Counted from the stretch's first letter, positions 33,197 to 43,263 are shown. The stretch: DNA of 64,000 bases from CALKZN01 sp050633585 (GCA_050633585.1 JBOEGT010000054.1:44010-108009), one strand, 5' to 3'. Notes: generated by a model not told the origin, from the sequence alone. A program made the numbers and translations.

Positions 33197-34819
33197 ATGA
33201 CAGTTTTAAAAAGCAAAATTGACAGATATTCAGATGATTTTCTTGAGAATCAACAACACATGCAAAATCAGGTTGATGATTTAACGAATAAAATCTCTGA
33301 CATTAAACTCGGAGGCGGTGTCCGCTATCAACAACGTCACCAATCCAGAGATAAGTTATTAGTGCGGGATCGTATTGATGTACTGCTTGACCTTGGCTCG
33401 CCTTTTTTGGAGCTATCACAACTAGCGGCCTATGACGTATATGAAAACGAAACCGTTGCGGCGGCAGGTATTATCACTGGTATAGGCAAAGTGGAAGGTG
33501 TTGAATGCATGATCATTGCGAATGATGCCACTGTTAAAGGTGGGTCTTATTACCCTTTAACAGGTAAGAAACATATTAGAGCGCAAACCATTGCACAAGA
33601 AAATCATTTGCCTTGTATTTATTTAGTCGACTCAGGTGGCGCAAACTTACCGCGTCAGGACGAAGTGTTTCCAGATCGTGAACACTTTGGCCGCGCATTT
33701 TTTAATCAGGCCAATATGTCTGCGATGAATATCCCTCAAGTCGCCTGTGTGATGGGTTCATGTACTGCTGGCGGAGCGTACGTGCCGGCGATGGCGGATG
33801 AATCTGTGATTGTCAAAGATAAAGGCACCATCTTTTTAGCAGGCCCTCCATTGGTAAAAGCAGCCACTGGTGAAGTGGTCTCTGCTGAAGATTTAGGGGG
33901 AGCAGATGTGCATTGCAGAACATCAGGTTTGACGGATCATTATGCTGAAAATGACTATCATGCTTTGCAAATCACACGTCAGATCATTAGAAATTTAAAC
34001 CGTCAAAAACCTGAAAGTCACACTCATCAATTGCCGCCAAATGAGGTGGTTGATCCAAAATACCCGATGAAGGATGTCTACGGCATTATCCCTAAAAATG
34101 CTAAACAATCTTATGATGTTCGTGAAGTCATTGCTTGCTTAGTAGATGGTTCTGAATTTGATGAATACAAAGCGTTGTACGGCTCAACATTGATTACAGG
34201 TTTTGCGCGTTTATATGGCCAGCCCGTTGGCATTATCGCCAATAACGGGGTGTTGTTTAGTGAGTCGGCCCAAAAAGGAGCTAACTTTATTCAGTTGTGC
34301 GCTCAACGAAAAATTCCGTTGATCTTTTTACAAAATATCACCGGGTTTATGGTCGGGAAGACATATGAATCAGAAGGTATTGCCAAACATGGTGCCAAAA
34401 TGGTTAATGCGGTGAGCTGCGCCAAGGTGCCAAAGTTGACCGTTATCATCGGGGGGTCTTTTGGCGCGGGGAACTATGGGATGTGCGGTAGAGCATTTGA
34501 TCCGAGGTTTCTTTTTATGTGGCCTAATGCTCGGATTTCAGTCATGGGTGGAGAGCAAGCAGCAGGCGTTATGTTGCAGATTAAGCAAGCGCAAATGGCT
34601 AAACAAGAGCAAGAATGGAGTGATAAAGAACAGCAGCAATTTAAGCAAAAAATTATGGATCAATATGAGCACCAAGGCCACCCTTATTACGCATCCGCAA
34701 GGCTTTGGGATGATGGGGTGATTGACCCAGCGGATACTCGGTTTGTATTGGGACTTTCATTGATGGCGACTTTGAATAAGCCCATTGAAGATTCACAGTT
34801 TGGCGTTTTTAGAATGTAA
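33197..34819 (+). CDS. liuB: Methylcrotonyl-CoA carboxylase, carboxyltransferase subunit
   Basis: Carboxyltransferase (beta) subunit of biotin-dependent 3-methylcrotonyl-CoA carboxylase in leucine breakdown, 540 aa. The oxyanion-hole motifs are visible: SCTAGGAYVPAMADESV near residue 190 and GGSFGAGNYGMCGRAFDPRF near residue 418; the Met/Gly-rich MWPNARISVMGGEQAA near 440 is also typical. It follows liuR directly, where an isovaleryl-CoA dehydrogenase gene (liuA) usually stands. Confidence 0.93.
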   Translation: MTVLKSKIDRYSDDFLENQQHMQNQVDDLTNKISDIKLGGGVRYQQRHQSRDKLLVRDRIDVLLDLGSPFLELSQLAAYDVYENETVAAAGIITGIGKVEGVECMIIANDATVKGGSYYPLTGKKHIRAQTIAQENHLPCIYLVDSGGANLPRQDEVFPDREHFGRAFFNQANMSAMNIPQVACVMGSCTAGGAYVPAMADESVIVKDKGTIFLAGPPLVKAATGEVVSAEDLGGADVHCRTSGLTDHYAENDYHALQITRQIIRNLNRQKPESHTHQLPPNEVVDPKYPMKDVYGIIPKNAKQSYDVREVIACLVDGSEFDEYKALYGSTLITGFARLYGQPVGIIANNGVLFSESAQKGANFIQLCAQRKIPLIFLQNITGFMVGKTYESEGIAKHGAKMVNAVSCAKVPKLTVIIGGSFGAGNYGMCGRAFDPRFLFMWPNARISVMGGEQAAGVMLQIKQAQMAKQEQEWSDKEQQQFKQKIMDQYEHQGHPYYASARLWDDGVIDPADTRFVLGLSLMATLNKPIEDSQFGVFRM

Positions 34820-34856
34820 CGTGATGCGAATGAATCAAAATGTTGGCGGTGAGAGC

Positions 34857-35684
34857 ATGAAAATTACAGGTACAAAAAACATAGATGTTTCTACGAATAA
34901 TCGAGGCGTAGTGACTGTGAAACTTTGCCGTGAGCATAAGCATAATGCATTTGATGATCATATGATCGAAGAGTTAATACGCATTTTTTCGGTCATAACG
35001 GGCAGTGATGCTCGCGTGATGGTGTTAGAAGCAAAAGGCAAGAGTTTTTCAGCAGGTGCAGACCTAAGCTGGATGAAGCGGATGATTGATTACAGTGGTG
35101 AGGAAAACTTAAGAGATGCGCAGAATCTCGCTACATTGATGAAGACACTCGATCGCATGCCTATGACTACGATTGTTAAGATCAATGGTGGCGCCTTTGG
35201 TGGTGCCTTGGGTCTTATTTGTTGTTGTGATATTGCTATTGGCTCTGAAAAAAGCCAGTTTTGTTTGAGTGAGGTGAAAATTGGTTTAATACCGGCAACT
35301 ATCAGCCCTTATGTGATTGCTGCAATTGGACCACGAGCCGCTAGACGTTTTTTTCAAACTGCTGAGATCATTGATGCTAATCAGGCGCTTCGTTTGGGCT
35401 TGCTATCAGAGTTAGTTCCTAGCGATCAGTTAGATGATAAAACTGAAGAAATAATCGAATTATTGCTCCTGAATAGCCCCAATGCTGTTAAATCGGCTAA
35501 ACAACTGATTGTTGATGTGCAAGGAAAACCCCTCACGGAAGCACTGATTCAGAGCACATCAGAACAGATTGCTAATATTCGCACCACAGAAGAGGGCCAA
35601 GAAGGTTTGAAAGCATTCTTAGAAAAGCGTCCTGCCAGCTGGCAAAAGAACGTGTTGCTAAAAAATAGTACCTCAGAGGATTAA
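34857..35684 (+). CDS. liuC: Methylglutaconyl-CoA hydratase (enoyl-CoA hydratase family)
   Basis: Crotonase-fold hydratase converting 3-methylglutaconyl-CoA to HMG-CoA, 275 aa from ATG 34857, which has GGTGAGAG upstream; an earlier ATG at 34785 would overlap liuB. The acyl-CoA-binding motif AKGKSFSAGADLSWMKRM near residue 60 includes the MKRM form seen in methylglutaconyl-CoA hydratases. The second oxyanion loop is NGGAFGGALGLICCCDIAIG near 110. It precedes liuD by 3 bp. Confidence 0.9.
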   Translation: MKITGTKNIDVSTNNRGVVTVKLCREHKHNAFDDHMIEELIRIFSVITGSDARVMVLEAKGKSFSAGADLSWMKRMIDYSGEENLRDAQNLATLMKTLDRMPMTTIVKINGGAFGGALGLICCCDIAIGSEKSQFCLSEVKIGLIPATISPYVIAAIGPRAARRFFQTAEIIDANQALRLGLLSELVPSDQLDDKTEEIIELLLLNSPNAVKSAKQLIVDVQGKPLTEALIQSTSEQIANIRTTEEGQEGLKAFLEKRPASWQKNVLLKNSTSED

Positions 35685-35687
35685 GGC

Positions 35688-37721
35688 ATGATCAAAAAAA
35701 TATTGATTGCTAATCGAGGCGAAATTGCTTGCCGTATTATCAAAACAGCGAAACGATTAGGTATCTTAACTGTTGCCGTTTATTCAGAAGTGGATGCCAA
35801 CGCGTTACATGTTCAAATGGCCGACGAAGCGATTGGTATTGGGCCAGCGCCTTCAAATGAATCCTACTTAGTCGTTGAGAATATTATTCAAGCGGCCAAG
35901 CAAACCCAAGCCGATGCGATACATCCCGGTTATGGATTCCTCAGTGAAAATGTTGCTTTTCGTCAATCATGTGATGCACAAGGTTTGATTTTTATCGGTC
36001 CGTCCGCCCAAGCGATTGAAGCCATGGGGTCAAAATCTGCGGCAAAAGCTATCATGAGCGACGCTGGAGTACCACTGGTACCCGGTTATCATGGTGAAGA
36101 TCAAAGTATGGATGTCTTAAAAGCGAGTGCTGATTCCATGGGGTATCCAGTATTGCTAAAGGCCTCGGCTGGCGGGGGCGGCAAAGGTATGCGGCAAGTA
36201 TGGAAAGCAGATGAGTTTGAAGATGCATTCAATGCGGCTAAGAGGGAGTCACTTAAATCGTTTAGCGACGATAAAATGCTCGTAGAAAAATATCTCACCA
36301 AACCACGGCATGTCGAAGTGCAGGTGTTTTGTGATGAACACGGTAACGCTATCTACTTAGCTGACCGCGATTGTTCTATACAACGGCGTCATCAGAAAGT
36401 CATTGAAGAGGCACCTGCACCGAATATTCAAGAGTCTATTCGACAGCAAATGGGTAACGCTGCTGTGCGCGCAGCTCAAGCGATTGACTATACGGGTGCA
36501 GGAACCGTTGAGTTCTTACTAGATGAGGATAATACCTTTTACTTCATGGAAATGAATACGCGATTACAGGTAGAACACCCAGTGACAGAAAAAGTGACTG
36601 GCGTAGACTTGGTCGAGTGGCAGATTAACGTAGCGAATGGAGAAAAGCTTCCGCTGACACAAGATCAAGTGACGATGACAGGACATGCTTTTGAAGCACG
36701 CATTTATGCAGAAGACCCTAGAAATGATTTTTTACCCGCTAGTGGTGTTTTGGATGTTTTTTCGATGCCTATTGAAGACGATAATGTTCGTATCGATACG
36801 GGTGTGGTTGAAAAAGACCATGTCAGTATTTTTTATGACCCTATGATTGCCAAATTAATTGTGTGGGGTGAGGACCGCAATAAAGCACTTGCCTTATTAG
36901 CAGAAGCCTTAGAGCATTGTAAAATCGAAGGTTTGTCGACCAATGTGTCATTCTTATATAACCTTGCGTGCCATCCTGCACTGAAAAATATTGAATTAGA
37001 CACCCATTTTATTGAAAAACACCAGGATGCCATTTTCAAAAATACGGATGCGGATATACAAAAAGCGTTAGTGATTGCAGCAGTGCATTTTATGTTAAAG
37101 GCAATGCCACAATCATCAATAAAAGGCACGATAAATGCTAGCACCAAAACACTTCCATGGAATGACACAATGTCATGGAGGATGAACCAGGCTCAAAACC
37201 AGTTGGTTCCTTTTTTTATACGAAATGACATGCATGAGGTTTTCATTTCGCAAGAGCCTAATAGTCATTACCATATCGATTTGAGTCGATCGTTTCCTGA
37301 TCAACCCGAGTTGTTCACGGTGTTGCAGGCTGAATATGTGGATTCTTGTTTACGCATTCAACTCACCCGAGCTGGCAAACAACACAATGAACTGAGTGCG
37401 TTAGTTGTCGAGTCTGAGAGTGAATACCAGTTCTTTACTGAAACGGGTGTTTATGTCGTCGATAAATATACGATGCATCAAAATGAGCAACATTCGGACT
37501 CTGGTAGTGTGATAGCTGCCTTGCATGGCACGATCGTGACATTGTTGGTGGCATTGAATCAGCCGGTAAAAAAAGGAGACCCGCTGCTAGTCATGGAAGC
37601 GATGAAAATGGAGCACACGATTACTGCGCCGGAAGATGGTGTGGTCGCTGAATTTTATTGCCAAGCAGGCGACTTGGTTGAGTCAGGCGTTCAATTGTTG
37701 GATTTTCAAGTGTCTAACTAA
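35688..37721 (+). CDS. liuD: Methylcrotonyl-CoA carboxylase, biotin carboxylase/carrier subunit
   Basis: Alpha subunit, 677 aa: biotin carboxylase (residues 1-450; ILIANRGEIACRIIKTAKRL at the start, glycine-rich ATP loop KASAGGGGKGMR near 160, NTRLQVEHPVTE near 290), a linker (about 500-600), and a biotinyl carrier domain at the C-terminus with the biotinylated lysine in VMEAMKMEHTI near residue 641. Together with LiuB it carboxylates 3-methylcrotonyl-CoA. Confidence 0.95.
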   Translation: MIKKILIANRGEIACRIIKTAKRLGILTVAVYSEVDANALHVQMADEAIGIGPAPSNESYLVVENIIQAAKQTQADAIHPGYGFLSENVAFRQSCDAQGLIFIGPSAQAIEAMGSKSAAKAIMSDAGVPLVPGYHGEDQSMDVLKASADSMGYPVLLKASAGGGGKGMRQVWKADEFEDAFNAAKRESLKSFSDDKMLVEKYLTKPRHVEVQVFCDEHGNAIYLADRDCSIQRRHQKVIEEAPAPNIQESIRQQMGNAAVRAAQAIDYTGAGTVEFLLDEDNTFYFMEMNTRLQVEHPVTEKVTGVDLVEWQINVANGEKLPLTQDQVTMTGHAFEARIYAEDPRNDFLPASGVLDVFSMPIEDDNVRIDTGVVEKDHVSIFYDPMIAKLIVWGEDRNKALALLAEALEHCKIEGLSTNVSFLYNLACHPALKNIELDTHFIEKHQDAIFKNTDADIQKALVIAAVHFMLKAMPQSSIKGTINASTKTLPWNDTMSWRMNQAQNQLVPFFIRNDMHEVFISQEPNSHYHIDLSRSFPDQPELFTVLQAEYVDSCLRIQLTRAGKQHNELSALVVESESEYQFFTETGVYVVDKYTMHQNEQHSDSGSVIAALHGTIVTLLVALNQPVKKGDPLLVMEAMKMEHTITAPEDGVVAEFYCQAGDLVESGVQLLDFQVSN

Positions 37722-37763
37722 AATGCTTAAACGGTTAAAAAAGGTGTAAAAGGTAAGAATGTG

Positions 37764-38666
37764 ATGGCATTTCCCAAACATGTGAAAATAGTTGAAGTAG
37801 GCCCTCGCGATGGTTTGCAAAATGAAGAAAGCATTATTGATACGAAGACGAAAATTACATTGGTAGAGATGCTGGCTCAAGCGAATGTTAGCCATATTGA
37901 AGTGGGGAGTTTTGTGAACCCTAAATGGGTCCCTCAAATGGCTGATTCTGAGAAAGTATTTGCTGGTATTAAACGTCAGGAGAATACTAGCTACGCTGCC
38001 TTAACTCCCAATTTAAAAGGCTATCAAAGAGCGATGCAAGCACAAGCAACTGAAGTGGCTATTTTTGGCGCTGCGTCAGAGAGCTTTACGCAAAAGAATA
38101 TTAATTGTTCTATCAAAGAAAGTTTAGAGCGATTTGCTGATGTGATGGAAGAAGCAAGCAAAGACAATATTCCTGTGAGAGGCTATGTTTCTTGCGCGGT
38201 AACGTGTCCTTATGAAGGAGAAATTAACCCAGATATTGTCGCAAATGTTGCAGAAAAATTGTTAGAAATGGGGTGTTATGAAATATCTTTAGGTGACACT
38301 ATCGGCGTGGCGACACCAGCAGATGTGAATGCCTTATTAGATGCTGTGTCAAAGCGAGTGCCGCTTGAAAAAATTGCCGTTCATTTTCATGATACTTATG
38401 GACAAGCACTTGCCAATATCTATGCATCTTTACAGCGTGGAGTAGCGGTGGTTGATGCCTCGGTGGCAGGCTTGGGAGGTTGTCCTTATGCGGATGGTGC
38501 ATCTGGTAATGTTGCCACTGAAGATGTGGTTTATATGCTAAATGGTTTATCTATTCAGACAGGGATTGATTTAGATAAATTAATTCAAACCGGTAATATG
38601 GTTTCTCAAGTGCTTGGAAAGCCTAATGGTTCAAAAGTTGCCCAAGCAAGCAATATGAAAACTTAG
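37764..38666 (+). CDS. liuE: Hydroxymethylglutaryl-CoA lyase
   Basis: Last step of leucine breakdown: HMG-CoA to acetyl-CoA and acetoacetate; about 300 aa, TIM barrel. It starts MAFPKHVKIVEVGPRDGLQN with the catalytic arginine and aspartate, and has the cysteine-bearing loop GLGGCPYADGASGNVATEDV near residue 233, the hallmark of HMG-CoA lyase, and HFHDTYGQALAN near 210 with the metal-binding histidines. The start at ATG 37764 directly follows a GTG at 37761. Confidence 0.95.
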   Translation: MAFPKHVKIVEVGPRDGLQNEESIIDTKTKITLVEMLAQANVSHIEVGSFVNPKWVPQMADSEKVFAGIKRQENTSYAALTPNLKGYQRAMQAQATEVAIFGAASESFTQKNINCSIKESLERFADVMEEASKDNIPVRGYVSCAVTCPYEGEINPDIVANVAEKLLEMGCYEISLGDTIGVATPADVNALLDAVSKRVPLEKIAVHFHDTYGQALANIYASLQRGVAVVDASVAGLGGCPYADGASGNVATEDVVYMLNGLSIQTGIDLDKLIQTGNMVSQVLGKPNGSKVAQASNMKT

Positions 38667-38781
38667 GGCGTTATTGTATTGTTATTAAGATTTTAGTGTG
38701 GAATTTTTACATTTAAAAGACTGTGCGTTAAGGTGTTATCTGCAAAGAAACATCCGTTGAATTAACAAGAAGGGGTTGTCG

Positions 38782-40419
38782 ATGTTGACCAAAAATAACA
38801 ACTATGACGAATTACATGCTTCTTTCACACTAAAATTTCCAGAAAAATATAATATTGGCGTGGATATCTGTGATAAATGGTATCACCAAGATCCTAATAA
38901 ACTCGCCATTATCCAAAAGTGTGAAGACGGTTCTCTTAAAGAATATAGCTTTGGTGATCTTTATCGTTACGCTAACGCCATCTCGAATATTCTCATAAAA
39001 GACGGTTTTGAACAGCAGGACGCTGTCGCTATTTTATTGCCACAATCACCGGAAGTGGCCTTTGGACACATTGCTATTTACAAAGCAGGGGGTATTGCGG
39101 TGCCTTTGTTTGCCTTATTTGGTGTAGAGGCGCTGTTATTTAGGCTACGTAACAGTGAAACCAAGTATGTGATTACCAACACGGAAGGTGCTGAAAAAGT
39201 TAATCAAATTAAAGAGCAACTGCCTGAATTACGAAAAGTGTATTGCATTGATGGAGACAGTGATGATTATGACAATATCTATGATCGTATTAAGACTGAT
39301 CAGCTGCCTGAAAATGATAAAAACATTTATGAGTTTGAAGCCGTTGAGACACTCTCAGAAACCCCCGCGTTAATTATTTATACCTCAGGAACGACAGGGC
39401 ATCCTAAGGGTGTGTTACATCATCATGCTGTATTGTTAGGGCACCTGCCGGGTGTGGAAATGTCCCATAATTTTTTTCCACAAGCCGGTGATATTATTTG
39501 GACGCCTGCTGATTGGGCATGGATTGGAGGTTTGTATGATGTGCTGATTCCAGCGTTGCACCACGGCGTGCCCGTCGTCTGTTGCCGCTTTAAAAAATTT
39601 ACGCCAGAAGCCGCTTTTTCGCTGATTGAAGAATTGAAGATTCGCAATATGTTCTTGCCTCCCACGGCGTTAAAAATGCTCGCAACCGTGGAGGATGCAG
39701 AAACACGTTGGGATATGAATGTGCGGACCATTGCGAGTGGCGGAGAAAGCCTAGGGCCATCTATTCAGCAATGGGGTCTGAAAACTTTTGGCATCCAGAT
39801 GAATGAATTTTATGGGCAGACTGAGTGTAATATGATCGTGTCTGCCTGTTCAGATATTATGGAAACACCGTTGGGTTATATGGGGAAAGCGGCGCCTGGG
39901 CATACGATTAAAATCATTGATGATGATGGTAATGTATTGCCGCCAAACACACAGGGTAATATTGCTGTGTATCACGACAGCCCTTCAAAATTCATCCACT
40001 ATTGGAAAAACCCTCAAGCAACACAGGACAAATTCATTGGCAATTGGATTGTGACAGGGGACTGCGGAGAAATTGACGAGAATAATTTTATCAAGTTCAT
40101 TGGTCGAGACGATGATGTCATCACCAGCTCTGGTTATCGTATTGGCCCTGGGGAAATTGAAGATTGCATTATCCGGCATGAAAGCGTCAATATGGTCGCG
40201 GTGATTGGTAAACCGGATGAGCAGCGAACCGAAATTGTGAAAGCGTTTGTGAAACTCAACGAAGGCTATGAGCCCAGTCAAACAATCAAAGAAGATATCG
40301 CCTCCTATGTGAAAGATAAACTCTCACCGCATGAATACCCTAGAGAAATTGATTTTATCGATGAGTTCCCAATGACTACAACCGGTAAAATTCAACGTAA
40401 GAAACTGCCAAGAAATTAA
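38782..40419 (+). CDS. AMP-forming acyl-CoA synthetase of the liu cluster
   Basis: Adenylate-forming ligase of about 545 aa (start ATG 38782, with GAAGGGG upstream). The P-loop-like motif is YTSGTTGHPKGVLH near residue 206, followed by the A5 motif NEFYGQTECNMI near 340, the hinge region TGDCGEIDENNFIKFIGRDD near 430, and the catalytic C-terminal lysine in TGKIQRKKLP. It most resembles acetyl/medium-chain acyl-CoA synthetases. In this position it probably activates isovalerate, acetoacetate or another short acid; which one cannot be decided. Confidence 0.88.
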   Translation: MLTKNNNYDELHASFTLKFPEKYNIGVDICDKWYHQDPNKLAIIQKCEDGSLKEYSFGDLYRYANAISNILIKDGFEQQDAVAILLPQSPEVAFGHIAIYKAGGIAVPLFALFGVEALLFRLRNSETKYVITNTEGAEKVNQIKEQLPELRKVYCIDGDSDDYDNIYDRIKTDQLPENDKNIYEFEAVETLSETPALIIYTSGTTGHPKGVLHHHAVLLGHLPGVEMSHNFFPQAGDIIWTPADWAWIGGLYDVLIPALHHGVPVVCCRFKKFTPEAAFSLIEELKIRNMFLPPTALKMLATVEDAETRWDMNVRTIASGGESLGPSIQQWGLKTFGIQMNEFYGQTECNMIVSACSDIMETPLGYMGKAAPGHTIKIIDDDGNVLPPNTQGNIAVYHDSPSKFIHYWKNPQATQDKFIGNWIVTGDCGEIDENNFIKFIGRDDDVITSSGYRIGPGEIEDCIIRHESVNMVAVIGKPDEQRTEIVKAFVKLNEGYEPSQTIKEDIASYVKDKLSPHEYPREIDFIDEFPMTTTGKIQRKKLPRN

Positions 40420-40474
40420 TGTTTATAGGTTTTTTTTTACGGTAGTGACGGTATTTTTGCTCGGTCTTGAGTGT

Positions 40475-41362
40475 TTAAATATAAAGATTTCTTGAGAGCA
40501 GGAAGTCAATTAATCTTTTGGTTAAGCTATGTTTTGGCGTATTAGATGGCCAAACTGCGTAGACGCTGATGGGTTCAAGTTGCCAATCTCGCAGAATATA
40601 AACTATTTTTTCTTTGCCTTTTGCCTCATCCGCAATGAATTTTGGAAGTACGGCAATACCATGACTGTTTTGTACGAAGTGTTGAATAGCATAGATGCTG
40701 TTTGTCGCTATTTGTGAGTCAGGAGTGATGGTAATTTTTTCTCCAGTTTTGTGTTGAAATTCATAACGGAGTCCCACCGCTGAGAATTCTATCCATTGTT
40801 CATTTTCTAAGTCCTTTGGTGACTTTATTGATGTTAGTTGCTTTGAAATTTCTGCTGAAACAACCAACTGTCTTTCCATGTCAAACAGTTTGCGTACTTT
40901 TAGATTGCTATCACGAAGTCTACCCATACGGATTGCGAAATCGATTCCATCTTTAATCATTTCTCGTTGAGTATCCGAGAAGTCCATATTTAAGCTCACA
41001 TTTGGGTTGAGTTTAACAAAGTCTCCAATTTGTTTGCATAAGGCAGACTTAGCCATTAAGGCCGGCAAAGTAATATTCAAGTGTCCTATGAGTTCAGCGT
41101 TATTATTCACCGCCAGATTGATGAATTCTTCACCGGATTTGGTCATTTGTTGAGCTGATGCAAGCAGTTTTTTTCCGTCAGACGTGAGGGACAGCTTTCG
41201 CGTTGAGCGATAGATTAGCGCAACGCCTAATTGTTTCTCTAATTGAGCGATGTGATGGCTCACGACGGATGGCGAGAGCTGTAGTGCTGACGCTGCTTTG
41301 ACAAAAGATCCACATTCTATTGTTTTTGCGAAGATGGCAATTTGCCGCAATTGATCAAGCAT
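40475..41362 (-). CDS. LysR-family regulator
   Basis: A 295-aa LysR-type regulator. The helix-turn-helix lies at residues 18-40 (GSFVKAASALQLSPSVVSHH) and is followed by the sensor domain, in the CrgA/AaeR-like subgroup (LINLAVNNNAELIGHLNI-type start and HFVQNSHGIAVLPKFIADE near 230). It is divergent from the NTF2-fold gene at 41499, with a 136-bp shared promoter region. It probably controls that cluster. Confidence 0.9.
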   Translation of the reverse strand: MLDQLRQIAIFAKTIECGSFVKAASALQLSPSVVSHHIAQLEKQLGVALIYRSTRKLSLTSDGKKLLASAQQMTKSGEEFINLAVNNNAELIGHLNITLPALMAKSALCKQIGDFVKLNPNVSLNMDFSDTQREMIKDGIDFAIRMGRLRDSNLKVRKLFDMERQLVVSAEISKQLTSIKSPKDLENEQWIEFSAVGLRYEFQHKTGEKITITPDSQIATNSIYAIQHFVQNSHGIAVLPKFIADEAKGKEKIVYILRDWQLEPISVYAVWPSNTPKHSLTKRLIDFLLSRNLYI

Positions 41363-41498
41363 TGTTCGATTTAATGAGATTTAGAATTTTATTTATCTCA
41401 TATTATCATGTAAACAGATATGCATTAGTATCTTTTCTTAGTCATTATGCAGACGAAAATGATGGCTTTTCAATAAACCATAAAACTGGAAATACTAA

Positions 41499-41972
41499 AT
41501 GAATATTAAATCAACTGTGATGGTGCTTTTTGCCTTGATGTTTTCATTGACTGCAGTCGCAGAAGCAAATAAAACAGATATTGAGCCTTTTTATGACTTT
41601 TTGAGTAATCCTTCTTCAGAAGTTCATGCCAGTGCTTTTACCAACAGCATCACTAGTCAATGGAAAAGCATTGGAGACTACTCTGGTAAGAGTAAAAGTA
41701 GCGACCAATTTGTTAAACAAGTAAAAGGATTTGGTCAGCTAATTCCAGACTTGAAGTGGTCTATCCAAGAAGTTGTGGTCGAAGGTAATAAGGTAGTTGT
41801 GCGTAGTCGTGCAACTGGAACACCTCAGGGGCCGCTATTTGGTGTAGATGGTCAAGGAAAATCATTCGATATCTTAACGATTGATATCCATACCTTAAAG
41901 AACGGAAAAATCATTGAGTCTTACCATGTCGAAGACTGGGCTGGAGCGCTCCGTCAGCTTAAAGCTCAATAA
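41499..41972 (+). CDS. Secreted NTF2/SnoaL-fold protein
   Basis: A 157-aa exported protein; signal peptide of about 22 residues ending SLTAVAEA. The mature domain is SnoaL-like (ester cyclase type): an N-terminal helix (IEPFYDFLSN), a central strand WSIQEVVVEGNKVVVRSRAT near residue 87 and the end strand GKIIESYHVEDWAGALRQL near 140. Catalytic residues are not evident. First gene of the LysR-linked set. A hairpin (41992-42014) follows its stop codon. Confidence 0.8.
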   Translation: MNIKSTVMVLFALMFSLTAVAEANKTDIEPFYDFLSNPSSEVHASAFTNSITSQWKSIGDYSGKSKSSDQFVKQVKGFGQLIPDLKWSIQEVVVEGNKVVVRSRATGTPQGPLFGVDGQGKSFDILTIDIHTLKNGKIIESYHVEDWAGALRQLKAQ

Positions 41973-41991
41973 CTTAACGTTAAATATACGC

Positions 41992-42014
41992 CGGGGTTTC
42001 TTTAAGAAATCCCG
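41992..42014 (+). terminator. Hairpin after the first NTF2-fold gene
   Basis: CGGGGTTTCTT and AAGAAATCCCG form an almost perfect inverted repeat (one G-T pair) with a single-base spacer. No T tract follows, so it is a weak candidate for termination or RNA processing between this gene and doxX. Confidence 0.4.
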
Positions 42015-42056
42015 CTCGTTAATCCGATTGATCGTATGAAGGCATGTTGAGAATAG

Positions 42057-42431
42057 ATGATGAACTTTTTAAATAAATACAAAGAACAGACGTATGCAAT
42101 GTTTCGAATTGTCATTGGGTTTCTTTTTTTATTTCATGGCAGCCAAAAACTTTTGGGCTTTCCAATAGATTTTCCGTACCCACTCAATCCAATGATCGCA
42201 ACAGCAGGTGTTATTGAGTTAGTCGGTGGGGCGCTCATTATGATTGGGTTTTACTCTCGCATAGCTGCTTTTTTGTGTAGTGGAACAATGGCTGTAGCTT
42301 ACTGGCTGGCTCATGGATTCAATCATGTTTTCCCTATTGCAAATGGTGGTGAATTAGCCGTTCTTTACTGTTTTGGTTTTCTATTAATCGCTACGAATGG
42401 TCCGAGTATATGGAGCATTAATAAACACTAA
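42057..42431 (+). CDS. DoxX-family membrane protein
   Basis: A 124-aa protein with four transmembrane segments; FRIVIGFLFLFHGSQKLLGF near residue 16 and the ELVGGALIMIGFYSRIAAF stretch near 53 are typical of DoxX. The family takes part in quinone- or thiol-linked redox processes in several species, but the exact role is unknown. Two adjacent ATGs (42057, 42060) are possible starts. Confidence 0.85.
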   Translation: MMNFLNKYKEQTYAMFRIVIGFLFLFHGSQKLLGFPIDFPYPLNPMIATAGVIELVGGALIMIGFYSRIAAFLCSGTMAVAYWLAHGFNHVFPIANGGELAVLYCFGFLLIATNGPSIWSINKH

Positions 42432-42489
42432 GTGAAAGACAACTTATATACCAACAAATGTTCACCCTATAAAAATAGAGCTCAATAGT

Positions 42490-43263
42490 ATGAATAACAA
42501 AGTGAATAATGCAAAAGCACTTTACCTTGAGGGTATTCTTGAAGGTAAGGCTAAAGAAGCAGTCGAAAAGTACACTGGGATTCGATATACCCAGCATTCA
42601 ACAGGTGTAAGAGATGGTAAAGAAGGTTTTTTAGAATTCTTTGAACCTTTCATTGCAAGAAATCCTGTCCGTCACATTGATATTGTCAGAAGTTTTTCGG
42701 AAGGCCAGTATGTGTTTGTGCATGCATATCAAAGCCTTAATAATGGTGAGGCTGAATGGGTCACAATGGATTTTTTTGATACCGATGATCAGGATAAAAT
42801 TATTGAGCATTGGGACGTCATTACGGCATTTAAAGGCAAAAATTCGTTTGGAAGAACACAAGTAGATGGAGCAACCGAAGTAAATGACCTAGAGAGCACA
42901 GAGAAAAATAAAGCCATTGTTAAGTCTATGTTGCAGGATTTGTTGATGCCTGAAGGCAATGTCGATAATGCGGGAGAATATATTCACCAAGATTATATAC
43001 AACATAATAATGAAGTCGGCGATGGCTTAGATAACTTTGTGAATTTATTGAACGCACCCAACCGTCCGCTTTGGTATCACGACATCGTATTAATGGTTGC
43101 TTGTGGCAACTTTGTCGCAACGCTCTGTCGCGCAAGTTTTAATAAGCAAGAGTATGCACAGGTAGACTTATTTCGTCTAGAAGAAAGCCTAATTGTTGAG
43201 CACTGGGATGCGGCTGAACCTGTTCCTGCAAAAGAAGCACTGGTTAATAGCGGCAAGTTTTAG
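42490..43263 (+). CDS. Double-domain NTF2/SnoaL-like protein
   Basis: A 257-aa cytoplasmic protein with two tandem SnoaL-type domains (residues 5-125 and 138-255). Each contains a YTGIRYTQHS or IHQDYIQHN histidine motif, then an FVHAYQSL / FVATLCRAS strand and a final IIEHWDVI / IVEHWDAAEPVP strand. The repeated EHWD end is a mark of this subgroup (predicted SnoaL-like aldol condensation-catalysing enzymes). The substrate is unknown. Confidence 0.82.
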   Translation: MNNKVNNAKALYLEGILEGKAKEAVEKYTGIRYTQHSTGVRDGKEGFLEFFEPFIARNPVRHIDIVRSFSEGQYVFVHAYQSLNNGEAEWVTMDFFDTDDQDKIIEHWDVITAFKGKNSFGRTQVDGATEVNDLESTEKNKAIVKSMLQDLLMPEGNVDNAGEYIHQDYIQHNNEVGDGLDNFVNLLNAPNRPLWYHDIVLMVACGNFVATLCRASFNKQEYAQVDLFRLEESLIVEHWDAAEPVPAKEALVNSGKF

